Shown here in pieces: positions 57,180-64,000 of a stretch of 64,000 bases of DNA (within the stretch, counting starts at the first letter, position 1; every line of letters starts with the position of its first letter). Source of the stretch: Pasteurella canis. Its GTDB lineage: Bacteria; Pseudomonadota; Gammaproteobacteria; Enterobacterales; Pasteurellaceae. The stretch is from the NCBI RefSeq assembly GCF_900454865.1, contig NZ_UGTV01000015.1, positions 806,001-870,000 on the forward strand, written 5' to 3'. A model generated the notes under the pieces. The model made no database searches. It had not been told where the DNA came from and was given only the letters and a program-made list of their open reading frames with translations. A program made the translations under genes and the position numbers.

Positions 57180-58859
57180 TTAAAATCCTTCTTTTAAACT
57201 CACTGTTAAGTTAAATACAAGATGCTCAGGACGACTATCTTTACTGTCCGCACAATAATAACCTTCTCGTTCAAATTGATATGCTTGTTCTGCTTGCGCA
57301 TTAAGTAAGCTTTTCTCTACGACACCATGTTTTACTACTAATGACTCAGGATTCAGCACCTCATGAATATCTTCAGCAGCACCAGGATTTGTCACTGTAA
57401 ATAAACGGTTATATTGACGAAATTCAGCAGGTAAATAGTCTTCTGCAGATACCCATTGAATAACTCCCTTCACTTTACGACCATCTGCGGGATTCTTCCC
57501 TAAGGTATCAGGGTCATAACTACAGTAAACGGTTGTAATATTACCATCATCATCTTTGTCTACACGCTCTGCTTTAATGACATAAGCATTACGTAATCGC
57601 ACTTCCTTGCCTAAAACAAGGCGTTTATATTGTTTATTCGCTTCTTCACGGAAATCAGCTTGATCAATATAAATTTCACGCGTAAATGGAATTTCTCGTT
57701 GTCCAAGCTCTTCACGATTAGGGTGATTTGGCGCACGTAACATTTCTTTACTTGTAAAGTTTTCAATCACCACTTTTAATGGATTCAGCACTGCCATTGC
57801 ACGTGGCGCATTTTCATTCAAATCTTCACGAATGCAAGCTTCTAAGGCACTTAACTCGACCATATTCTCTTGCTTAGTCACACCAATACGACGGCAAAAC
57901 TCACGAATTGATGCAGGTGTATAACCACGGCGGCGTAAGCCTGAAATTGTTGGCATACGCGGATCATTCCAACCATCTACAATCCCCTCATTGACTAATT
58001 GTAATAATTTACGCTTAGAGGTTAAGGTCGCTTCTAAGTTTAAGCGTGAAAACTCATACTGATGTGGCAATGGTCGATCAATAGAAATATTATCTAACAC
58101 CCAATCATATAAACGACGGTTATCTTGGAACTCTAACGTACAAAGAGAGTGTGTAATACGTTCAATTGCATCAGAAATACAATGAGTAAAATCATACATT
58201 GGATAAATGCACCACTTGTCGCCTGTTTGATGATGGCTTGCGAATTTAATACGATATAACACTGGATCACGCATAACCATAAATGGTGATGCCATATCGA
58301 TTTTGGCACGTAAACTAGCTTTTCCTTCCTCAATTTCGCCATTTTTCATTTTTTCAAACAGCGCTAGATTTTCTTCAATGGAACGATCACGGTACGGACT
58401 ATTTTTACCTGGTTCAGTTAAAGTACCACGATATTCACGCATTTCTTCTGGAGAAAGTTCATCGACATACGCTAAACCTTTTTGGATCAGCTCAACTGCA
58501 TAACCATATAACTGATCAAAATAATCTGAGGCATAACGCGGCTGCCCTTCCCATTTAAAGCCTAACCATTCAACATCCTGCTTAATTGAGTCTACATATT
58601 CCACATCTTCTTTCACAGGATTAGTGTCATCAAAACGTAAATTGCATAATCCTTGATAGTCTTTTGCAATACCAAAATTCAAACAAATTGATTTAGCATG
58701 ACCAATATGTAAATAACCATTTGGTTCAGGAGGAAAACGTGTTTGCACACTATGATGTTTACCTGAAGCTAAGTCTTCATCAATGATTTGACGAATAAAA
58801 TTAGTAGGGCGCTTTTCTGCATTTTCAGTGATTTCTACAGCTTCAATAGGGTTACTCAT
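57180..58859 (-). CDS. glnS: Glutaminyl-tRNA synthetase
   Basis: A 559-residue class I synthetase: [16 protein letters not shown] (HIGH motif), [35 protein letters not shown] (KMSKS-type), then the two beta-barrel anticodon domains. Start at ATG 58859. Single-copy housekeeping gene. Confidence 0.97.
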   Translation of the reverse strand: MSNPIEAVEITENAEKRPTNFIRQIIDEDLASGKHHSVQTRFPPEPNGYLHIGHAKSICLNFGIAKDYQGLCNLRFDDTNPVKEDVEYVDSIKQDVEWLGFKWEGQPRYASDYFDQLYGYAVELIQKGLAYVDELSPEEMREYRGTLTEPGKNSPYRDRSIEENLALFEKMKNGEIEEGKASLRAKIDMASPFMVMRDPVLYRIKFASHHQTGDKWCIYPMYDFTHCISDAIERITHSLCTLEFQDNRRLYDWVLDNISIDRPLPHQYEFSRLNLEATLTSKRKLLQLVNEGIVDGWNDPRMPTISGLRRRGYTPASIREFCRRIGVTKQENMVELSALEACIREDLNENAPRAMAVLNPLKVVIENFTSKEMLRAPNHPNREELGQREIPFTREIYIDQADFREEANKQYKRLVLGKEVRLRNAYVIKAERVDKDDDGNITTVYCSYDPDTLGKNPADGRKVKGVIQWVSAEDYLPAEFRQYNRLFTVTNPGAAEDIHEVLNPESLVVKHGVVEKSLLNAQAEQAYQFEREGYYCADSKDSRPEHLVFNLTVSLKEGF

Positions 58860-58991
58860 TCTGACCTCAAATTTTAATAAATATTTTGCGATGAAAAATG
58901 TTATCTATTCTACCCTGTTTACCCACAGAATACAAAACTGAGGTCTGTTTTCTTATTATTTTGCACTTCCTATTTTTTGTTTTAATGATAA

Positions 58992-59009
58992 AATGAACGA
59001 ACGTTCATT
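58992..59009. promoter_or_regulatory. TetR-type palindromic operator upstream of macA
   Basis: AATGAACG-AA-CGTTCATT is a perfect palindrome with a two-base centre, of the GAACGAACGTTC kind bound by TetR/AcrR regulators of efflux pumps. It lies 78 bases before the macA ATG. No TetR gene is adjacent in this window. Confidence 0.65.
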
Positions 59010-59086
59010 CACTATAACTGCTGTATATTTTCATAAGCGAATATTTGTCTCTTTAAAAGTATTATTTGATTCTAGAGAAAGCAAAA

Positions 59087-60247
59087 ATGAATAAAAAGTA
59101 TTTGATTAGCTGTACTATGGTTATTGCAATTTTTGTTGGTGGATTTTATTTATTTAACACAAACCACAACAGCATCACTTATCTAACCGAAACAGTAAAA
59201 CGTGGCGATCTCAAAAAATCTGTGATTGCAACAGGCACATTGACAGCTTATCAACGTGTTGAAGTAGGCGCTCAAGTATCAGGTAAAATAGAAAAAATCC
59301 ATGTCAAACTTGGACAACTCATTCAACAAGGTGATCTCATTGCAGAAATTGACTCACAAACACAACGTAATCACTTAAATACGGCGCAAGCAAAATTAAC
59401 GTCTTACCGTTCTCAACTCAATGCTAAAACGGTGGCATATGATATTGCTAAATCGAGTTACGAACGCAGTAAAAAATTATATGGTCAAAAAGCAATCAGC
59501 CTAACAGAACTGGATGATGCCAAAAATACTTTCGCTATAGCACAAGCTGCTATTCAAGAAATTACTGCAACAATTAAGCAAGCTGAAATCGAAGTCAATA
59601 CTGCAAAAACTAACTTAGGTTATACTAAAATCTTATCACCCATTACAGGCACAGTCATTTCAATTCCTGTTGCTGAAGGACAAACTGTTAATGCCAATCA
59701 AACAACGCCAACGATTATCCAAGTCGCAGACTTGAGCAAAATGCAAATCAGACCTGAAATCTCAGAAGGCGATATTACAAAAGTAAAAGTCGGTATGCCG
59801 ATTATTTTCTCAACGCTTTCTGATCCCCAAAAACAATACGTGACAGTTATCAATACTATTGATCCTGCACTGACAACCTTAACTGATAATGAATACTCAG
59901 AATCCATTACGAATACAAAAGCAGTCTATTTTTATGCCAATGCACTAGTTGACAATCCTGATAATAAACTGCGTATTGGTATGACTGCACAAACAGAAAT
60001 TTTAGTTACTGAAGTAAAAAATGTTTTACTTATCCCCACCACAACTTTAAAGCCAGAAGGGAATAAAGTGTTTGTACAGCTACTAAAAGATAACCAAGTA
60101 GAAAAACGCGAAGTCATTATCGGTCTTAATGATGAACTCAATACTGAGATTTTGTCAGGACTACATGAAGGGGAAAAAGTAATCTCTTCACAGATCGATA
60201 ATACTGAAAAAGTCAATAATACGACTCGCCGTCCAAGAATCTTCTAA
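59087..60247 (+). CDS. macA: MacA-type periplasmic adaptor
   Basis: A 386-residue membrane fusion protein starting at ATG 59087 behind AGAGAAAG. It has an N-terminal anchor (about 4-21), a lipoyl-like domain (VEVGAQVSGKIEKIHVKLGQLIQQGDLIAEID), a helical hairpin (about 90-150) and a beta-barrel with LSPITGTVISIPVAEGQTV. It links MacB to an outer membrane channel. Confidence 0.9.
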   Translation: MNKKYLISCTMVIAIFVGGFYLFNTNHNSITYLTETVKRGDLKKSVIATGTLTAYQRVEVGAQVSGKIEKIHVKLGQLIQQGDLIAEIDSQTQRNHLNTAQAKLTSYRSQLNAKTVAYDIAKSSYERSKKLYGQKAISLTELDDAKNTFAIAQAAIQEITATIKQAEIEVNTAKTNLGYTKILSPITGTVISIPVAEGQTVNANQTTPTIIQVADLSKMQIRPEISEGDITKVKVGMPIIFSTLSDPQKQYVTVINTIDPALTTLTDNEYSESITNTKAVYFYANALVDNPDNKLRIGMTAQTEILVTEVKNVLLIPTTTLKPEGNKVFVQLLKDNQVEKREVIIGLNDELNTEILSGLHEGEKVISSQIDNTEKVNNTTRRPRIF

Positions 60248-60263
60248 AAGTTTGGTCTATTTT

Positions 60264-62195
60264 ATGTCAATCATTCAAATAAACGATCTCAATAAATTTT
60301 TTGGTGAAGGGAATAGTCGCACCCAAGTTCTCAAAAATATTCACTTAGAGATTAAAAAAGGAGAGTTTATTGCCATTATCGGCGCTTCGGGTTCAGGTAA
60401 ATCAACTCTAATGAATATTATTGGCTGTCTAGACAGCGCAAGTTCAGGTTCATATAAAATTAGCAACATTGAAGTCAGTCAGCTTGATAAAAATGCGCTT
60501 TCTGATTTACGACAAAAGAAATTTGGCTTTATTTTTCAGCGGTATAATTTACTCTCAACCTTAACTGCATTAGAAAATGTTGCGCTGCCTGCCATTTATG
60601 CTGGAGTTGAGCAAAAAACACGTCTGATGCGTGCTAAACATTTATTAGAAAAATTAGGCTTACAGGATAAGTTAGCAAATAAACCCAACCAATTGTCTGG
60701 AGGTCAACAACAAAGGGTTAGTATTGCTCGTGCTTTAATGAACGGTGGTGAAATTATTCTTGCTGATGAACCCACTGGTGCATTAGATTCCAAAAGTGGT
60801 GCAACAGTAATGAATATTCTCCAACAACTCCATCATGAAGGACATACTATTATTGTAGTCACACATGATCAACAAATCGCACAATTTGCCAACCGTATTA
60901 TTGAAATTAAAGATGGTGAAATTATTCAAGATCAACAAAAGTCTAATTGGGTTGTTGAAAAAAGCACTACACCAACAATACAAAAAACCCGTTTTACATT
61001 ACTTAAAGATCAATTTATTGAATCATTTAAAATGTCGATTAATGCAATTGTGGCACATAAATTACGTTCATTACTCACAATGTTAGGTATTATTATTGGG
61101 ATTACCTCTGTTGTTTCAGTAGTTGCATTGGGCAATGGTTCACAACAAAAAATCCTGTCAAATATCAGTTCATTAGGGACTAATACGATGGATATTTACA
61201 ATGGGACAGGATTTGGTGACCGACGTGCAGAACGCATGCAAAATTTAACAGTTAGCGATGCCAATTTCCTTGCAAAACAAAGTTATATTGAAAGTGTCAC
61301 GCCAAATAGTGCGGTCAGTGGTAGTCTAACTTATAGTAACCAGAGTTTTACTGCTCAAGTAAAAGGTGTCAACGAACAATTTTTTAATGTGAAGGGGATC
61401 AACTTACTACAAGGTCAACTCTTTACTTCTTATGATGTAGCACAAAATGCACAAGTCGCAGTCATTGACTCCAATACGTTACGGCAAATTTTTAACAACC
61501 GTTCCCCTTTAGGTCAAATTATCATGATTAATAAAAAGCCGCTTCGTGTTATTGGGGTAGCAAACCCAGCAGGAATAAATAGTAATAATAGCAGCTTAAC
61601 GATCTGGCTCCCTTATACTACTGCAATGTATAAAATTTCAGGGAACGCTAAAATTGACTCTATTACAGTCAAAATCAAAGATGACATCAATACTCAAGTT
61701 GCCGAAAAAGATCTGACTCAGATTTTAACTATACGTCATGGCAAAAAAGATTTCTTCATAATAAATAGCGATACAATTAAGCAAACGATTGAAAATACAA
61801 CTAATACGATGAAATTATTAATTTCTTCAATTGCATTAATTTCATTAGTCGTAGGCGGAATTGGAGTAATGAATATTATGCTAGTTTCTGTGACTGAACG
61901 AACAAAAGAAATTGGTATACGTATGGCGATAGGTGCAAGGCAATCAAATATTCTACAGCAGTTTCTCATTGAGTCCGTATTGATTTGCCTAATTGGTGGC
62001 GTACTCGGTATCTGTGCCTCACTTATTTTTGGATTAGTATTTAATCAATTTGCAACAAATTTTAGCATGATTTTTTCTCCATTTTCTATTATTACAGCCG
62101 TTCTTTGTTCCAGTTTAATCGGCATTATATTTGGCTATATACCCGCTAAAAATGCCGCAAAATTAAACCCAATTAACGCCTTAGCAAGAGAATAG
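60264..62195 (+). CDS. macB: MacB-type ABC transporter
   Basis: A 643-residue protein starting at ATG 60264 (a TTG start four codons earlier is possible). The N-terminal ATPase has GASGSGKST, LSGGQQQR and ILADEPTGALDS; a transmembrane helix (about 275) precedes a large periplasmic domain, then three C-terminal helices (LISLVVGGIGVMNIMLV). It exports macrolides, peptides or haem-linked compounds with MacA. Confidence 0.93.
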   Translation: MSIIQINDLNKFFGEGNSRTQVLKNIHLEIKKGEFIAIIGASGSGKSTLMNIIGCLDSASSGSYKISNIEVSQLDKNALSDLRQKKFGFIFQRYNLLSTLTALENVALPAIYAGVEQKTRLMRAKHLLEKLGLQDKLANKPNQLSGGQQQRVSIARALMNGGEIILADEPTGALDSKSGATVMNILQQLHHEGHTIIVVTHDQQIAQFANRIIEIKDGEIIQDQQKSNWVVEKSTTPTIQKTRFTLLKDQFIESFKMSINAIVAHKLRSLLTMLGIIIGITSVVSVVALGNGSQQKILSNISSLGTNTMDIYNGTGFGDRRAERMQNLTVSDANFLAKQSYIESVTPNSAVSGSLTYSNQSFTAQVKGVNEQFFNVKGINLLQGQLFTSYDVAQNAQVAVIDSNTLRQIFNNRSPLGQIIMINKKPLRVIGVANPAGINSNNSSLTIWLPYTTAMYKISGNAKIDSITVKIKDDINTQVAEKDLTQILTIRHGKKDFFIINSDTIKQTIENTTNTMKLLISSIALISLVVGGIGVMNIMLVSVTERTKEIGIRMAIGARQSNILQQFLIESVLICLIGGVLGICASLIFGLVFNQFATNFSMIFSPFSIITAVLCSSLIGIIFGYIPAKNAAKLNPINALARE

Positions 62196-62266
62196 AAAAT
62201 TGCTATAATTGACTCAATCAAAAGTGTATCAAACTAGACCGCACTTTGTAACCAAAGGACAAGATA

Positions 62267-63634
62267 ATGTTAAAACTAAATCAATTTACTTTTATTATCC
62301 TCTCAACTACATTAGTAGGTTGTACCAATATTGATAGTTCTTTCAAAGAGGCAAACCAACACTTTCAGCAATATGAAGAAATCACAAAGCAATATAGTGT
62401 AAAAGAAGACTGGTGGACATTATATCGCGATCCTCAGTTAAACAAATTAATTGAACAAGCATTAGAAAACAATAAAAATCTTGCCAAAGCTGCGATTAAT
62501 GTTAATAAAGCACTTTATTCTGCTAATTTATTAGGGGCAAATCTAGTCCCTGCGTTTAGCGGAAAAACTGAATCAAGTGCATCTCGTAACATTGAACATA
62601 GTCAAAATTCAAGAATTACTCATAGTGGTTCACTAAATGTCAGCTATACATTAGATTTATGGCGTCGCTTAGCTGACGCGGCTTCTGCGGGTGAATGGGC
62701 ATATAAAGCAAGTACTGAAGATCTTGAGGCAACTCGTTTAGCATTAATTAATTCGGTGATTGCGACTTACTACCAAATCGCTTTCTTAAACGATGCCATT
62801 CAGGCAACGGAAGGAAGTATAAAATATTATAATCAAATTAGCCAAATCATGTTAAATCGCTTTAAATTAGGCGTTGCTGATAGTGCTAGTGCAGATCAAG
62901 CACAACAATCGGTATTAAGAGCACGCAATCAACTGTTAACTTATCAAAGTCAACATAAAATAGCTGAACAAACATTACGTAACTTATTAAACTTAAAGCC
63001 AAGTGATATACTGACGCTTAGCCTACCTAAAATTCTCAACGTTAAGAATATCGGTATCAACACGAATATACCAGTCGCAACTATAGCCAATAGACCAGAT
63101 ATTAAAAGTGCACAATATCGTCTAAATAGTGCATTTAAAGATACTAAAGCAATGCAAAAAAGCTGGTTCCCAACTATTACATTAGGTGCAAGTTTGTCTT
63201 CAACAGGCACAAAAGTAGATAATGCACTACATACACCTGTTGCTGCTAGTTTAGTCAGTATTAACTTACCATTCTTAAATTGGAATACAGTCAGATGGAA
63301 TGTTAAAATTTCTGAAGCTAACTATGAAACAGCAAGATTAAATTATGAGCAAACTATAACCAAAGCATTAAATGAAATTGATACTAATTATTTTACTTAT
63401 CGCCAATCACAAGCTAGCTTAAATAATTTACAAACGGCGTACAGTTATAATAAGCGCATCACTCAATATTACAAAAACCGTTATGATGCAGGCGTATCAC
63501 AACTACGCGATTGGCTAAATGCAGCAAATACAGAAAATGATTCACAAATTGCTATTTTAAATGCCAAATACCAGTTAATTCAGCAAGAAAATGCTGTTTA
63601 CAGTGCTATGGCAGGTTACTATTCAAATAAATAA
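62267..63634 (+). CDS. TolC/NodT-family outer membrane efflux lipoprotein
   Basis: A 455-residue protein with a lipoprotein signal (STTLVGCTN, lipid Cys at about 19) and the two-fold repeated OEP pattern (DWWTLYRDPQLNKLIEQAL, VSYTLDLWRRLADAASAGEWAYKAS, RFKLGVADSASADQAQQSV, RYDAGVSQLRDWLNAANTE). It completes a tripartite pump with macAB, 71 bases after macB. An uptake core lies in the spacer. Confidence 0.9.
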   Translation: MLKLNQFTFIILSTTLVGCTNIDSSFKEANQHFQQYEEITKQYSVKEDWWTLYRDPQLNKLIEQALENNKNLAKAAINVNKALYSANLLGANLVPAFSGKTESSASRNIEHSQNSRITHSGSLNVSYTLDLWRRLADAASAGEWAYKASTEDLEATRLALINSVIATYYQIAFLNDAIQATEGSIKYYNQISQIMLNRFKLGVADSASADQAQQSVLRARNQLLTYQSQHKIAEQTLRNLLNLKPSDILTLSLPKILNVKNIGINTNIPVATIANRPDIKSAQYRLNSAFKDTKAMQKSWFPTITLGASLSSTGTKVDNALHTPVAASLVSINLPFLNWNTVRWNVKISEANYETARLNYEQTITKALNEIDTNYFTYRQSQASLNNLQTAYSYNKRITQYYKNRYDAGVSQLRDWLNAANTENDSQIAILNAKYQLIQQENAVYSAMAGYYSNK

Positions 63635-63679
63635 GGATTTCTATAGTTTCTTTCTGATAAACGTGAAAGAAGGTACCTC

Positions 63680-64000
63680 ATGAAGATAGAAGTTTGTGTT
63701 GATAATATTGAATCCGTATTCATAGCCGAGCAAGCTGGGGCTGATCGCTTAGAGTTATGTGGTTGTTTAGCTATTGGTGGCGTCAGCCCCCAGTATTCAC
63801 TCATCAAAAGTGCGGTCAATTTTAGCCAAATTCCATGTTATGTGATGATTCGTCCTCGCGCAGGCGATTTCCTATTTAACCATTATGAAGTACAGATGAT
63901 GGTAGAAGATATCCAAATCGTCAAATCGCTAGGCGCGAAAGGTATAGTTATTGGCGCTCTTACAGAACAAGCTGAAATTGATGTAAAAATTTGTGAAACA
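63680..64000 (+). CDS. cutC: CutC family protein, partial
   Basis: The frame opens at ATG 63680 (MKIEVCVDNIESVFIAEQAG) and runs off the right edge. ADRLELCGCLAIGGVSPQYSLIKSAV and CYVMIRPRAGDFLF are the CutC TIM-barrel motifs. It has been linked to copper homeostasis, although the molecular role is debated. Only the first 107 residues are present. Confidence 0.92.
   Translation, partial: MKIEVCVDNIESVFIAEQAGADRLELCGCLAIGGVSPQYSLIKSAVNFSQIPCYVMIRPRAGDFLFNHYEVQMMVEDIQIVKSLGAKGIVIGALTEQAEIDVKICET

Overview
The window is a Pasteurellaceae chromosome segment. It is AT-rich, and the host part (about 43-64 kb) repeatedly carries the Haemophilus-type DNA uptake sequence core AAGTGCGGT, often as dyads that double as terminators. 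Gene content (torY-torZ, xseB-ispA-dxs, glnS, macAB, msrPQ, thiI) fits the Haemophilus/Pasteurella/Aggregatibacter/Avibacterium group. The genus cannot be fixed from the sequence alone.

Positions 1 to about 43,000 are most of a lambda-like, tailed (siphovirus-type) prophage, cut off at the left edge of the window. The switch is at 30.4-31.4 kb: a CI-like S24 repressor reads right, and Cro-like and CII-like genes read left. The whole lytic operon runs leftward on the minus strand: replication (O-like protein carrying iterons, DnaB), NinB/NinG, Q-like antiterminator, tRNA-Asn plus a degenerate second tRNA, holin/lysozyme/Rz/Rz1, a hicAB module, terminase, gpW, portal, a protease-capsid fusion, head-tail joining proteins, tail tube, G/GT with a -1 frameshift, tape measure, gpM and a collagen-like fibre. 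Rightward from CI comes a three-gene ParA-type operon that a lysogen could express. After it lie a left-operator/nut-like region, a possible N-like protein, ERF and SSB recombination genes, regulators, a DUF4224 protein and the integrase.

The unusual part is the accessory cargo inside the late operon. Two islands (17.2-20.3 kb and 5.1-10.7 kb) split the structural genes and hold paralogous regulatory cassettes. Five complete C4-type antisense RNA modules (three in the islands, two in the rightward early region) precede antirepressor-like genes. Each has its own promoter, a 77-79 nt folded antisense RNA with a covarying hairpin, and a different loop that complements the ribosome-binding site of its own downstream gene. 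Two other regulator genes share a different conserved leader ending in a terminator. The larger island also holds an orphan five-repeat CRISPR mini-array of type I-F, with no cas genes and no leader, oriented with the late transcript.

The host region right of the integrase holds a YcgN-family protein, msrQ-msrP, a HI1450/YciU-family protein, thiI, an FNR-box-preceded torY-torZ pair with a structured intergenic RNA resembling a Moco riboswitch, the xseB-ispA-dxs operon, a P-loop kinase, a sodium:alanine symporter, glnS, macA-macB with a TolC-family lipoprotein, and the start of cutC.
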